Shown: piece after piece, positions 1 through 9,150 of the stretch
How the letters are laid out: every line of letters begins with the position of its first letter
How positions within the stretch are numbered: position 1 is the first letter of the stretch
From: Ramlibacter sp.
GTDB taxonomy: Bacteria; Pseudomonadota; Gammaproteobacteria; Burkholderiales; Burkholderiaceae_C
Direction of reading: 5' to 3'
Assembly (NCBI GenBank): GCA_030695945.1
Contig: JAUYOG010000063.1
Location: 1-64,000, forward strand
DNA length: 64,000 nt
Translations under genes and position numbers: made by a program
Notes under the pieces: model-generated
Database searches by the model: none
What the model saw: only the letters and a program-made list of their open reading frames with translations
What the model was told of the DNA's origin: nothing

Positions 1-12
1 GCTACGGTGTTC

Positions 13-433
13 GGCAACGGTGCTTCGCACCTTTAGCCGAATCCCCTGCGCCGGGCGACCCCGCGACCCGCGCGAAACAACTCGCCTGCGCTGCGCTCCG
101 GCTCCAACAGGTTTCGCGAGCATGAGACGAGGGGCCGCGGGGTCACACGCCGCAGGCGCCTGTGCTTGATTCGCGCCGCAGCCCGCCCACGCACAGCGTT
201 GCAACCACCGTGGGGGCCCGCCGCCGCTGGCACGCCACCCCTCCACTGCAACGCCGCGCATGGCTGGGCCGCGGCGCGAATCAAGCACAGACGCCCGCGG
301 TGGACGGTCTTGCGGCCCCATCGTTTCATGCTCGCGGCATCTGTTTGAACGGAGCGCAGCGCAGTGAGTTATGCCGCGCGGGCCGCAAGACCGTTCAGCG
401 CGGGGAATCCGGCACAGGTGCGAAGCACCGCCG
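13..433. repeat. large imperfect inverted repeat (arms about 200 bp)
   Basis: The left arm (about 13-214) reads, as its reverse complement, into the right arm (about 238-433). Matching landmarks are GGTGCTTCGCACCT near 20 and AGGTGCGAAGCACC near 416, CTGCGCTGCGCTCCG near 88 and CGGAGCGCAGCGCAG near 350, and TGTGCTTGATTCGCGCCGC near 161 and GCGGCGCGAATCAAGCACA near 272. The centre is near 225 with a loop of roughly 20-25 bases. The arms carry substitutions and small indels. Open frames inside it encode arginine/alanine-rich peptides on both strands that mirror each other, as expected of a palindrome rather than of genes. Function is unknown; it could be an extragenic palindromic element or the source of a long hairpin RNA. 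Confidence 0.75.
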
Positions 434-648
434 CCGGACGTCGTAGCCATCGCGCCGCGGCCCAGCCGTGCGCGGCGTTGCCGCGAGGTGGCCGCGCGCC
501 TGCAAGCCCCGCAGGCTTGTCCTACGTCACTTCCGATTCGGAAGGAAAAACCCGTTATTCGTGCCGTTGCCGCCGTGCCCGGGCAGGCGATTCACGCCGG
601 CGGCAGCTCGGTCGGGCCTAGACTTTCCGTATCAACGGAGACAGCCTC
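434..648. other. non-coding leader upstream of rocD
   Basis: No convincing gene is seen. The first part (about 448-500) resembles the inner portion of the inverted-repeat arm again (GCGCCGCGGCCCAGCC followed by a GCGGCGTTGC stretch). Two short hairpins follow: CAAGCC-CCGCA-GGCTTG near 502-518, and CTTCCG-ATT-CGGAAG at 530-544 followed by an A-run. The latter could be a weak terminator. A GGAGA motif about nine bases before the ATG at 649 can serve as the rocD ribosome binding site. Confidence 0.45.
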
Positions 649-1956
649 ATGGACGCCACGACACCCACCGCCACCCAGGAATTCATTGGGAAGGAAGCCC
701 GATTCGGCGCCCGCAACTACCAGCCGGTGCCGGTGGTCGTCGACCACGCGCGCGACTGCCTCGTCTGGGACGTCGAGGGCCGCGAATACATCGACATGAT
801 GAGTGCGTATTCGGCCGTCAGCCATGGTCACCTGCACCCGCGCGTGGTCGCGGCCGCGCAGCGCCAGCTCCAGCGTGTGGCGGTCACCTCCCGCGCCTAC
901 CACGGGACCACGCTGGGCCCCTTCCTCGAGAAGCTGTGCAAGCTGGCCGGATTCGACCGGGCGCTGCCGATGAATACGGGTGCAGAAGCGGTGGAGACCG
1001 CCATCAAGTGCGCGCGCCGCTGGGGCTACCGCGCCAAGGGCATCGCCGACGGCCAGGCGCAGATCCTGGTGGCCCGCGGCAATTTCCACGGCCGCACCAG
1101 CACGATCATCGGCTTCTCCAGCGAGCCCGAGTACCGCGCCGGCTTCGGGCCCTTTGCGCCCGGCTTCGAGCATTTCGACTTCGGCGACATGGCCAGCGTG
1201 CGCGCGGCCACGAACGCCAGCACCTGCGCCGTGCTGGTCGAGCCGATCCAGGGCGAGGCGGGCGTGATCGTGCCGCCGGCGGGCTTCTTCGCGGAACTGC
1301 GCGAGTGGTGCACGCGCAACGACATCCTCCTCATCATCGACGAGGTGCAATCCGGGCTGGGCCGCACCGGCCGCTGGTTCGCCTTCGAGCATGAGGGCAT
1401 CCACCCCGACGCCCTGATCCTGGGCAAGGCGCTGGGCGGCGGGCTGTTGCCGGTCAGCGCGTTCCTCGCGGACGAACGCGTGATGGACGTCTTCAACCCC
1501 GGCAGCCACGGCTCGACCTTCGGCGGCAACGCGCTGGCGGCCGCCGTGGGCCTGGAGGCGCTGCAGGTGATCGAGGACGAGCACCTGGTGCAGCGCAGCG
1601 CCGACCTCGGCGAGTACCTCAACGAGCGGCTGCAGGAAGTCGCCCGCGAGGCGCGGCCGCTGATCCGCGCGGTGCGCGGGCGCGGCCTCTGGGTGGGCGT
1701 CGACGTGGACCCCCGCCATGCCACGGCCCGCGAGCTGGTCGAGCGCCTGGCCGCGCGCGGCGTGCTGTCGAAGGAAACCCACGACACCGTGATCCGCTTC
1801 GCGCCGCCCCTGACCATCACGAAGGCGCTGGTCGATCGCGCCGTGGGCATCTTCCGCGACGTCGTCCTTGACAAGCGGCGGGAACTCGCTATTAATTCGA
1901 TAGCGCCGGCCGAGGCGGCCTGCGCAGAGGCACCTATCGAGGCCACCACCGCGTGA
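649..1956 (+). CDS. rocD: ornithine aminotransferase (class III PLP transaminase)
   Basis: 435 residues. It transfers the delta-amino group of ornithine to 2-oxoglutarate, giving glutamate-5-semialdehyde and glutamate in arginine/ornithine catabolism in the cytosol. Family marks in order are the NTGAEAVETAIK phosphate-loop region near residue 110, GNFHGRT near 145, IIDEVQSGLGRTG in the middle, the PLP lysine K260 in LGKALGGG, and the SHGSTFGGN segment after it. Length fits the family (about 400-430) with a short extra C-terminal tail. The ATG at 649 has a GGAGA motif upstream. It stands alone; proA, which uses the same semialdehyde in the biosynthetic direction, lies 1.3 kb downstream beyond holA. 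Other class III transaminases are possible but the NTGAEA and GSTFGGNP-like motifs favour RocD. Confidence 0.88.
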   Translation: MDATTPTATQEFIGKEARFGARNYQPVPVVVDHARDCLVWDVEGREYIDMMSAYSAVSHGHLHPRVVAAAQRQLQRVAVTSRAYHGTTLGPFLEKLCKLAGFDRALPMNTGAEAVETAIKCARRWGYRAKGIADGQAQILVARGNFHGRTSTIIGFSSEPEYRAGFGPFAPGFEHFDFGDMASVRAATNASTCAVLVEPIQGEAGVIVPPAGFFAELREWCTRNDILLIIDEVQSGLGRTGRWFAFEHEGIHPDALILGKALGGGLLPVSAFLADERVMDVFNPGSHGSTFGGNALAAAVGLEALQVIEDEHLVQRSADLGEYLNERLQEVAREARPLIRAVRGRGLWVGVDVDPRHATARELVERLAARGVLSKETHDTVIRFAPPLTITKALVDRAVGIFRDVVLDKRRELAINSIAPAEAACAEAPIEATTA

Positions 1957-2058
1957 AAGCCCAGGACAGCGCGCCCCAGCTCTTCAGGAGCCCACCCGAT
2001 TTCTTCGAGTGGCGTCAGCATCAATCCCGGGGTGTGGAACTCGCCATGGGCCACATGG

Positions 2059-2082
2059 GTTGCGGGTCAAGCCTGCAATGAC
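2059..2082. repeat. dispersed palindromic repeat, copy 1
   Basis: This is a degenerate copy of the GTCATTGCGGGCTTGACCCG-type element in reverse orientation, with a TCAAG loop and arms GCGGG and CCTGC. Better copies lie at 2131, 9053, 15038 and 15082. It sits in the rocD-holA gap. Confidence 0.6.
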
Positions 2083-2130
2083 AGGCTCCCATGCGGCGAG
2101 CATTTAGCCCGAGGGGGCCCGGCCCTTGAA

Positions 2131-2156
2131 GGATGCCGGATCAAGTCCGGCATGAC
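2131..2156. repeat. dispersed palindromic repeat, copy 2
   Basis: A hairpin element with arms ATGCCGGA and TCCGGCAT around the loop TCAAG, ending in GAC. It lies 17 bases upstream of the holA start and could act as a transcript-end or mRNA-stability hairpin for upstream transcription, though no T-run follows. Confidence 0.7.
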
Positions 2157-2173
2157 AATTACACTGGGACCTT

Positions 2174-3247
2174 ATGCAGCTCGCCGCCGCCCAACTGACC
2201 CAGCACCTGCAAAAGGGGCTGAGGTCGTTGTACACGCTGCACGGCGACGAGCCACTGCTGGTCCAGGAAGCCGCGGACGCGATCCGTGCCGCCGCGCGCG
2301 CCCAGGGCTACACCGAGCGCACCGTGCACACGGTGTCGGGCGCCCATTTCGACTGGAGCGAGGTGCTGGCCGCCGGCGGCTCGCTCAGCCTGTTCGCCGA
2401 CAAGCAGATCGTGGAGATCCGCATCCCCTCCGGCAAACCCGGCAAGGAGGGCAGCCCCGCGCTGCAGCAGATGGCCGAGAGCGCCCAAGGCAACGACAGC
2501 ACGCTCACGCTGGTCATTCTGCCCAAGCTCGACAAGATGACCAAGGGCGGCGCCTGGTTCTCGGCGCTCGACGCGCACGGCGTCACGCTGCAGGTCGAGC
2601 CGGTCGAGCGCGCCGCGCTGCCCCAGTGGATCGCGCAGCGGCTGGCCCGGCAAGGCCAGCGCGTGGTGTCGGGCGACGAGGGCCAGCGCACGCTGCAGTT
2701 CTTCGCCGACCGCGTGGAGGGCAACCTGCTGGCCGCCCACCAGGAAATCCAGAAACTGGCCCTGCTGTACCCCGAAGGCGAGCTGGGCTTCGACCAGGTG
2801 GAAAGCGCCGTGCTGAACGTGGCGCGCTACGACGTCTTCAAGCTCTCCGAAGCGGTGCTCGCCGGCCAGGCCGGGCGGGTGCAGCGCATGCTGGACGGCC
2901 TCAAGGCCGAAGGCGAGGCCGAGGTGCTGGTGCACTACACGCTGTCGGAGGACATCCGGGCGCTCAAGCGCGTGAAGGACGCGATGGCGGCGGGCCGGCC
3001 GCTGCCGATGGCGCTGCGCGAGCAACGCGTCTGGGGGCTGAAGGAGCGGCTGTACGAGCGCGTGCTGCCGCGCCTCAGCACCACCGCCCTGGACAACCTG
3101 CTGCACTCCGCCCATCTCGTGGACGGTATCGTCAAGGGCCTGAAGGCGCCCGACTGGCCCACGGACGGCTGGCAGGCGCTGCAGCGGCTGGCGTTTTCGC
3201 TCTGCCAGGAATGCGCTCCCTCTCCCGCAGGGAGAGGGCAGGGGTGA
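2174..3247 (+). CDS. holA: DNA polymerase III delta subunit
   Basis: 357 residues; E. coli HolA is 343. Delta opens the beta sliding clamp within the clamp-loader complex. The N-terminus has the family pattern [20 protein letters not shown] at about residues 18-38, followed by the [15 protein letters not shown] region and the collar-type helical C-terminus ([12 protein letters not shown] and later). The ATG at 2174 is the first in frame with family-like sequence. The last dozen residues (ending [10 protein letters not shown]) are encoded by a CCCTCTCCC hairpin repeat, so the native end of the protein has probably been replaced or extended by repeat DNA. proA follows 22 bases later. Confidence 0.93.
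   Translation: MQLAAAQLTQHLQKGLRSLYTLHGDEPLLVQEAADAIRAAARAQGYTERTVHTVSGAHFDWSEVLAAGGSLSLFADKQIVEIRIPSGKPGKEGSPALQQMAESAQGNDSTLTLVILPKLDKMTKGGAWFSALDAHGVTLQVEPVERAALPQWIAQRLARQGQRVVSGDEGQRTLQFFADRVEGNLLAAHQEIQKLALLYPEGELGFDQVESAVLNVARYDVFKLSEAVLAGQAGRVQRMLDGLKAEGEAEVLVHYTLSEDIRALKRVKDAMAAGRPLPMALREQRVWGLKERLYERVLPRLSTTALDNLLHSAHLVDGIVKGLKAPDWPTDGWQALQRLAFSLCQECAPSPAGRGQG
3218..3238. repeat. CCCTCTCCC-GCA-GGGAGAGGG hairpin repeat
   Basis: A perfect 9-bp stem with a GCA loop, followed by GGTGAGGGAGAGGG. It resembles the widespread CCCTCTCCCGC...GGGAGAGGG extragenic repeat of proteobacteria. It overlaps the 3' end of holA and supplies the holA stop codon at 3245-3247. Confidence 0.8.
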
Positions 3248-3269
3248 GGGAGAGGGGATAATTGCGCCC

Positions 3270-4550
3270 ATGAATGCGCTGAACGTTGCTGAATACACGC
3301 AGACCCTCGGGGTGCAGGCCCGCCAGGCCTCGGCCGAGATGGCGCGCGCGGATTCGGCCACCCGGATCAAGGCGCTGCGCTCGCTCGCCGCGTTGCTGCG
3401 CGCCAACGCCGCGCCGCTGCAGGCCGAAAACGCCAAGGACCTGGAACGCGCCACCGCGGCCGGGCTGTCGGCACCGATGCTGGACCGCCTGAAACTCACG
3501 CCGAAAATCATCGAGACGGTGGCGCAAGGCTGCGAGCAGCTGGCCGCCATGCCCGACATCATCGGCGAGGTCATCGGCCTGAAGCAGCAGCCCAGCGGCA
3601 TCCGCGTCGGCCAGATGCGCGTGCCGATCGGCGTGTTCGGCATGATCTACGAGAGCCGTCCCAACGTGACGATCGAGGCCGCCAGCCTGTCGATCAAGAG
3701 CGGCAACGCCTGCATCCTGCGCGGCGGCTCGGAAGCCATCGGATCCAACAAGGCGCTGGCCCGGCTGGTGCAGCAGGCGCTGGCCGAAGCGGGCCTGCCG
3801 GCCGAGGCGGTGCAGCTGGTGCAGACCCCCGACCGCGAGGCCGTCGGCCAGCTGATCGCCATGCCGCAGTACGTGGACGTGATCATCCCGCGCGGCGGCA
3901 AGGGCCTGATCGAGCGGATCAGCCGCGAAGCGAAGGTGCCCGTGATCAAGCACCTGGACGGCAACTGCCATGTCTATGTCGACGATCCCTGCGACATCGC
4001 GATGGCGGTGACGGTGACGGACAACGCCAAGACGCAGAAGTACAGCCCCTGCAACGCGATCGAGGGCCTGCTGGTCGCGCGCGCCGTGGCGAAGGACTTC
4101 CTGCCGAAGATCGGCGCGGTCTTCGCGGTTAAGGGCGTGGAGATGCGGTGCGATGGCGAGTCCAGGGCGCTCCTGGCCGAGCTCAAGGGTGCGGCCGTGA
4201 GCGACGCCACCGAGCAGGACTGGTACGAGGAATACCTCGCGCCCGTCATCAGCATCAAGGTGGTGGAAGGCATCGACGAGGCCATCGCCCACATCAACCG
4301 GTACAGCAGCCACCACACCGACGCGATCATCACGCGCGACCACATGCACGCGCAGCGCTTCCTGCGCGAGGTGGACTCGGCCAGCGTCATGGTGAATGCC
4401 AGCCCGCGTTTCGCCGATGGTTTCGAATTCGGGCTGGGCGCCGAGATCGGCATCAGCACCGACAAGTTCCACGCCCGCGGGCCGGTCGGCATCGAGGGCC
4501 TCACGTCGCTGAAGTGGGTGGTGTTCGGCAACGGCGAGATCCGGACTTGA
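3270..4550 (+). CDS. proA: glutamate-5-semialdehyde dehydrogenase (gamma-glutamyl phosphate reductase)
   Basis: 426 residues, the usual length. It reduces gamma-glutamyl phosphate to glutamate-5-semialdehyde with NADPH, the second step of proline synthesis. Characteristic stretches are [17 protein letters not shown] near residue 117, IPRGGKGLI near 208, the catalytic-cysteine region [13 protein letters not shown] near 250-262 and the C-terminal [19 protein letters not shown]. The ATG at 3270 follows the repeat at the end of holA directly, with GGGGA as a possible ribosome site. holA-proA adjacency is not functionally obvious. ProB is not in the window. Confidence 0.96.
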   Translation: MNALNVAEYTQTLGVQARQASAEMARADSATRIKALRSLAALLRANAAPLQAENAKDLERATAAGLSAPMLDRLKLTPKIIETVAQGCEQLAAMPDIIGEVIGLKQQPSGIRVGQMRVPIGVFGMIYESRPNVTIEAASLSIKSGNACILRGGSEAIGSNKALARLVQQALAEAGLPAEAVQLVQTPDREAVGQLIAMPQYVDVIIPRGGKGLIERISREAKVPVIKHLDGNCHVYVDDPCDIAMAVTVTDNAKTQKYSPCNAIEGLLVARAVAKDFLPKIGAVFAVKGVEMRCDGESRALLAELKGAAVSDATEQDWYEEYLAPVISIKVVEGIDEAIAHINRYSSHHTDAIITRDHMHAQRFLREVDSASVMVNASPRFADGFEFGLGAEIGISTDKFHARGPVGIEGLTSLKWVVFGNGEIRT

Positions 4551-4616
4551 TTGCGGGACAGAACTTCAGCTCTGTCCAATTAAGGTAACTTGCGGGACAG
4601 ATCTTCAGCTCTGTCC
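4551..4616. repeat. tandem GGGACAG...CTGTCC hairpins
   Basis: Two 27-base units at 4551-4577 and 4590-4616, 39 bases apart, differ at one position (GAAC versus GATC). Each can fold as GGACAGA-loop-TCTGTCC. They fill the gap between proA and the next gene. The near identity suggests recent duplication or selection. They could act as a tandem terminator or attenuator, a protein-binding site, or a mobile mini-repeat. Confidence 0.75.
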
Positions 4617-4633
4617 CCAACTGATTTTTGAAC

Positions 4634-5650
4634 ATGCACGATTTCTGGCGCAGTTGCGGCTACCAGTTGTTGGACCGGACGCCCGAGGGGCACCTCGTGG
4701 TCACCGACGGCTTCCTGCGGTTTCTGCTGGACCGGCCCGAGATGGCGCCGGTGCCCGACTCGTGCGCCGGGGAGCTCGCACTGCGCGAGCATCTGCTGCG
4801 GGATCCGCGCGCCGACGTCTCGCCGGACCTGCTCGGCGCCGTGACCGACGAAGACGCGAGGGCCAATTACGCCGTGTGGCTGCGCTTTCGCAAGCGGCTG
4901 CTGGCACACGGCACGCTGGAAGCCAGTTACGCGGCCGTGTTCCGCGGCGAGGGCGTCGATGTGCCGCCGCTGCTGATCCACCTGCTCACCCAGGTCCTGC
5001 TGCGGCATATCCTGGGCGAGGAAGCATCGCCGATGCAGGCGCGGGTGGCCGAAATGCTGTTTCGCCCCCAGCGAATCGCGATCCAGGAGGACGGGCAGGT
5101 CATGGCGGCCGATGACGAAACCGTCGAGCGGCATGCCACGGCGGCCAACTTCGGCTCCATCGGCGAGTTGCTCAAACAGGGCGGTGCGCCGCTGCGCGCG
5201 GCCGAACTCGACGTGCTGCACGAGACCCGGGCCGACGAGTATTGGCCGCGCGACGAAAGCCACGACTTCGTGGTGAGCCTGAACCACGGGCATCCCGCCC
5301 TCGCGGCGCTGTGCCTGGTGTTGGAGCGCTGGGTCGAGCACTTCCTCGGCTGCGCGGTGCGCATCCAGCCCGAGCGCGCGATCGATGACGACAACTGGGT
5401 CTGGCACGTCGGCCTGGACGCCCAGGCCAGCGCCTTGCTCAACGATCTGTACCAGGGCAAGGACGCGAGCGAAGAACGGATGCGGCGCCTGTTGTGCCTG
5501 TTCCGTTTGGATTTCGTGGAGCCGGCCGTCATGCGGCCCGAGATCGCGGGGCGGCCGGTGTACCTGGCCATGGCCAAGGACGAGTTGGAGTGCCTGAGGC
5601 TCAAGCCCCAGAACCTCCTGCTGAACCTGCCGCTGGCGCGATCGGCCTGA
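4634..5650 (+). CDS. conserved protein of unknown function (DUF6352-like)
   Basis: 338 residues from the ATG at 4634 (a TTG six bases earlier is in frame but less likely). The N-terminus HDFWRSCGYQLLDR and the following LVVTDGFLRFLL are family-like. I believe it is the DUF6352 group common in Burkholderiales, but cannot confirm this without a search. It has no signal peptide or membrane span; it is acidic, helical and cytosolic by appearance. No catalytic motif is recognised. It follows the GGGACAG hairpin pair and precedes gshA by 86 bases on the same strand. Confidence 0.65.
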   Translation: MHDFWRSCGYQLLDRTPEGHLVVTDGFLRFLLDRPEMAPVPDSCAGELALREHLLRDPRADVSPDLLGAVTDEDARANYAVWLRFRKRLLAHGTLEASYAAVFRGEGVDVPPLLIHLLTQVLLRHILGEEASPMQARVAEMLFRPQRIAIQEDGQVMAADDETVERHATAANFGSIGELLKQGGAPLRAAELDVLHETRADEYWPRDESHDFVVSLNHGHPALAALCLVLERWVEHFLGCAVRIQPERAIDDDNWVWHVGLDAQASALLNDLYQGKDASEERMRRLLCLFRLDFVEPAVMRPEIAGRPVYLAMAKDELECLRLKPQNLLLNLPLARSA

Positions 5651-5736
5651 CCGGCCAGGTCCCTTGCAAATGGGCGCAGCCGCCCTCAAATCCCTACAAT
5701 TCCTGTCAGATATCCCATAAGAGCAAAGAGCGCCGC

Positions 5737-7032
5737 ATGGTCCCGCACCTCATCACGGCCTTGACCGGCCCCATCAACGAACTCGAGCAGCGCGTCCTGG
5801 ACTCCATGCCCGCCATCGAGCGCTGGTTCCGCCTGGAATGGATGGAGCACACGCCGCCGTTCTACAGCTCGGTGGACATCCGCAACGCCGGCTTCAAGCT
5901 GGCGCCGGTGGACACCAACCTCTATCCCGGTGGCTGGAACAACCTCACGCCCGAGATGCTGCCGCTGGCCGTGCAGTCGGCGATGGCCGCGATCGAGAAG
6001 ATCTGTCCGGAGGCCAAGAACCTGCTGGTGATCCCGGAGAACCACACCCGCAATACGTTCTACCTGAGCAACCTGGCCCAGTTGAAGCGCATCTTCCACA
6101 TGGCCGGCCTGAACGTGCGCATCGGCTCCATCAGCCCCGACATCAAGGAGCCGACCTCGATCGACCTGCCGGGCGGCGGATCCGTGCTGCTCGAGCCGGT
6201 GGTGCGCAGCAAGCGGCGCCTGGGCCTGAAGGATTTCGATCCCTGCACGATCCTGCTGAACAACGACCTCTCGACGGGCATCCCGGGAATCCTGGAGGAC
6301 ATCCACGAGCAGTACCTGCTGCCGCCGCTGCACGCGGGCTGGTCGATCCGGCGCAAGAGCAACCACTTCAAGAGCTACGAGGAAGTCTCCAAGCGCTTCG
6401 GCAAGCTGCTGGGCATCGACCCGTGGTTGATCAACCCGATGTTCAACATGTGCGGCGAGGTGAACTTCGCCGAAGGCACGGGGATGGAGTGCCTGACCAC
6501 CAACGTGGACGCGCTGCTGACCAAGATCCGCAAGAAGTACAAGGAATACGGCATCAACGAAAAGCCGTTCGTGGTGGTCAAGGCCGACAACGGCACCTAC
6601 GGCATGGGCATCATGACCGTGCGCGACGTGAAGGACCTGGACGACCTGAACCGCAAGACCAAGAACAAGATGTCGGTCATCAAGGACGGCCAGCCGGTCC
6701 AGCAGGTGATCATCCAGGAAGGCGTGCTGACCAACGAGCGCATCAACGATGCCGTGGCCGAGCCGGTCGTGTACATGATGGATCGCTACGTGGTCGGCGG
6801 CTTCTACCGCGTCCACGCCGAGCGGGGCATCGACGAAAACCTGAACGCGCCGGGCTCATCGTTCGTGCCATTGGCATTCGCCGAAAGTACGCGCTTACCT
6901 CAACCCGGGGAGAAGCCCGGTGCCAGCGCGCCCAATCGCTTCTACATGTATGGCGTGATCGGGCGCTTGGCGATGCTGGCGGCCAGCTATGAGCTCGAAG
7001 CGACGGACCCGGACGCCGAAGTCTACGAGTGA
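5737..7032 (+). CDS. gshA: glutamate--cysteine ligase, Acidithiobacillus/betaproteobacterial type
   Basis: 431 residues from the ATG at 5737, which has AAAGAG upstream. It joins glutamate and cysteine, the first step of glutathione synthesis. The family (the ferrooxidans-type GshA, TIGR02049) is recognised from PFYSSVDIRNAGFKLAPVD near residue 39, VDTNLYPGGWNNL, ENHTRNTFYL, RRKSNHF, and FVVVKADNGTYGMG in the ATP-grasp-like part. The open frame extends far upstream through the preceding gene but that extension is an artefact. It forms a same-strand row with kup and gshB. TACAAT at 5695 looks like a -10 box but lacks a good -35. Confidence 0.9.
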   Translation: MVPHLITALTGPINELEQRVLDSMPAIERWFRLEWMEHTPPFYSSVDIRNAGFKLAPVDTNLYPGGWNNLTPEMLPLAVQSAMAAIEKICPEAKNLLVIPENHTRNTFYLSNLAQLKRIFHMAGLNVRIGSISPDIKEPTSIDLPGGGSVLLEPVVRSKRRLGLKDFDPCTILLNNDLSTGIPGILEDIHEQYLLPPLHAGWSIRRKSNHFKSYEEVSKRFGKLLGIDPWLINPMFNMCGEVNFAEGTGMECLTTNVDALLTKIRKKYKEYGINEKPFVVVKADNGTYGMGIMTVRDVKDLDDLNRKTKNKMSVIKDGQPVQQVIIQEGVLTNERINDAVAEPVVYMMDRYVVGGFYRVHAERGIDENLNAPGSSFVPLAFAESTRLPQPGEKPGASAPNRFYMYGVIGRLAMLAASYELEATDPDAEVYE

Positions 7033-7176
7033 CTTCGAGCCGCTCGGTCGGGCTCCCCAACTGCGTTGCTGCGCTGCAACATAGCTGTCCGCCCCCGGCC
7101 CGCAGGGGCACAATAGCGGTCCCAAAGGTAACGGAACCCCGCTGGCCGACCACACCGGCCCAAGACGGGTGACTCA

Positions 7177-9045
7177 GTGCAAACCACCAAATCCTCGCTC
7201 GCGGCGCTGACCCTGGCCGCCATCGGTGTCGTCTATGGCGACATCGGCACCAGCGTCCTGTACGCCATCAAGGAGGTTTTCGGCTCCGGGCATGTTCCTT
7301 TCACCGTCGACAACGTCTACGGCATCCTGTCCATCTTCTTCTGGACGCTCACCGTCATCGTCTCGATCAAGTACGTGGTGCTCGTGCTGCGCGCGGACAA
7401 CAATGGCGAAGGCGGGCTCATCGCCATGCTGGCCCTGGCATCGCAGGCGGTGAAGGACAAGCCCAAGCTGCGCAGGTTCCTGCTGGGCATCGGGATCTTC
7501 GGCGCTTCGCTGTTCTACGGCGACGGCGTCATCACGCCGGCCATCTCGGTGCTGTCGGCGATCGAGGGCATGGAAGTCGTTTCGCCCCGGTTCAAGGACT
7601 GGGTGATTCCGCTCACGCTCGTCGTGCTCTTCTGCCTCTTCGCCGTCCAGAAGCGCGGCACGGGCGGCATCGGGCGCTTCTTCGGGCCCGTCACCCTGCT
7701 GTGGTTCCTCGTCATCGCGATTCTGGGCGTGTCGCACATCATCCGCCATCCTGAGATCCTGCAGGCGGTGAGTCCCCACCATGCGCTGCGCTTCATGTGG
7801 TTCAACCCCGGCACGACCTTCATCATCCTGGGAGCGGTGGTGCTGTGCGTCACAGGCGCCGAAGCCCTCTACGCTGACCTGGGGCACTTCGGCAAGAAAC
7901 CCATCCGGCTGGCCTGGTTCGGCGTCGCGATGCCGGCGCTCACGCTCAACTACTTCGGCCAGGGCGCGCTGCTGCTGGCACGGCCCGAGGCGGTCAAGAA
8001 CCCTTTCTACATGATGGCGCCGGACTGGGCGCTGCTGCCCCTGGTGGTCCTGGCCACCGCGGCCACGGTCATCGCCTCGCAGGCCCTCATCACGGGGGCC
8101 TTCAGCGTCACGAAGCAGGCCATCCAGCTGGGCTACCTGCCGCGCCTGAACATCCAGCACACCAGCGTGCGCGAGACGGGGCAGATCTACATCCCGTTCG
8201 TCAACTGGGGCCTGTTCGTCGCCATCGTGCTGGCCGTCGTGATGTTCCGGTCGTCAAGCAACCTCGCCGCGGCGTACGGCATCGCCGTGACGCTGGACAT
8301 GCTGATCACCACGACGCTCACTTTCTTCGTCATCCGCTACCGCTGGCACTACCCGCTGGCGTTGTGCGTCGCGGCAACGGGGTGGTTCTTCGTCGTCGAC
8401 CTGACGTTCTTCGCCTCCAACATGCTCAAGCTGCTGCACGGCGGCTGGTTCCCGCTCGCGATCGGGGGAGCCGTCTTCACGTTGATGATTACCTGGAAGC
8501 AGGGCCGCGCGCTGCTGAACGAAAAACTGAAAGCCGATGCGATCGAGCTCAGCAGTTTCCTGGAGGCCGTGTTCGTGAGTCCCCCCACACGGGTTGAAGG
8601 AACGGCCGTGTTCCTCACCGCCGAACCGGGCATGGTGCCCAACGCGATGCTGCACAACCTCAAGCACAACAAGGTGCTGCACGAGCACAACCTGTTCGTC
8701 ACCGTGCAGAACCACGAGGTGCCGTGGATCGGCATGAACAAGCGCGTGGAAATCGAACCGCTGGGCCACGATTGCTGGCAGGTGATCCTCCACTACGGCT
8801 TCAAGAACGACCCGGACGTGCCCCGTGCACTCGAACAGATCCGCGCCCGCGGGTGCGAGATCGAGAAGATGAAAACCAGCTACTTCCTTTCGCGCGACAC
8901 GGTGATCCCCACCATCGGCAGCGGCATGGCGCCCTGGCGCGAGAAGCTGTTCGCGCAGATGCACCACAATGCCAGCGCGGCGGCCGACTTCCTGAGCCTG
9001 CCGAACAACTCGGTGGTGGAGCTGGGCTCGAAGATCGAAATCTGA
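7177..9045 (+). CDS. kup: low-affinity potassium uptake transporter (KUP family)
   Basis: 622 residues, the usual length. An inner-membrane K+/H+ symporter. The start is the GTG at 7177, directly preceding the family N-terminus ([21 protein letters not shown]). About 12 membrane segments occupy residues 10-440, with [14 protein letters not shown] and [21 protein letters not shown] as family signatures, then a soluble C-terminal domain of about 180 residues. It sits between the two glutathione synthesis genes; the spacing (144 bases from gshA, 105 to gshB) does not require one transcript. Confidence 0.94.
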   Translation: MQTTKSSLAALTLAAIGVVYGDIGTSVLYAIKEVFGSGHVPFTVDNVYGILSIFFWTLTVIVSIKYVVLVLRADNNGEGGLIAMLALASQAVKDKPKLRRFLLGIGIFGASLFYGDGVITPAISVLSAIEGMEVVSPRFKDWVIPLTLVVLFCLFAVQKRGTGGIGRFFGPVTLLWFLVIAILGVSHIIRHPEILQAVSPHHALRFMWFNPGTTFIILGAVVLCVTGAEALYADLGHFGKKPIRLAWFGVAMPALTLNYFGQGALLLARPEAVKNPFYMMAPDWALLPLVVLATAATVIASQALITGAFSVTKQAIQLGYLPRLNIQHTSVRETGQIYIPFVNWGLFVAIVLAVVMFRSSSNLAAAYGIAVTLDMLITTTLTFFVIRYRWHYPLALCVAATGWFFVVDLTFFASNMLKLLHGGWFPLAIGGAVFTLMITWKQGRALLNEKLKADAIELSSFLEAVFVSPPTRVEGTAVFLTAEPGMVPNAMLHNLKHNKVLHEHNLFVTVQNHEVPWIGMNKRVEIEPLGHDCWQVILHYGFKNDPDVPRALEQIRARGCEIEKMKTSYFLSRDTVIPTIGSGMAPWREKLFAQMHHNASAAADFLSLPNNSVVELGSKIEI

Positions 9046-9052
9046 CAGGGTG

Positions 9053-9078
9053 GTCATTGCGGGCTTGACCCGCAATCC
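9053..9078. repeat. dispersed palindromic repeat, copy 3
   Basis: Arms ATTGCGGG and CCCGCAAT around the loop CTTGA, preceded by GTC and followed by CC. It is the reverse-complement form of the copy at 2131. It begins eight bases after the kup stop, so could serve as its 3' hairpin. Confidence 0.75.
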
Positions 9079-9150
9079 ATCCCTCGATTTGCCCGGCGCG
9101 GCAGGAAGCGGGAATTTGTGCAACAGTACAGGCGCCAAACCGAGTTGCCC

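Noticed and set aside
33..799. Small open frames in the first 800 bases
   Set aside because: Their products are Arg/Ala-rich and mirror each other because of the inverted repeat; no ribosome site or family resemblance.
5664..5700. TTGCAA and TACAAT as a promoter for gshA
   Set aside because: The spacing is 25 bases, too long for a sigma-70 promoter; only the TACAAT is worth noting.
6840..6910. Possible frameshift near the end of gshA
   Set aside because: The C-terminal sequence (NRFYMYGVIGRLAMLAA) remains family-like and in frame to the stop at 7032.
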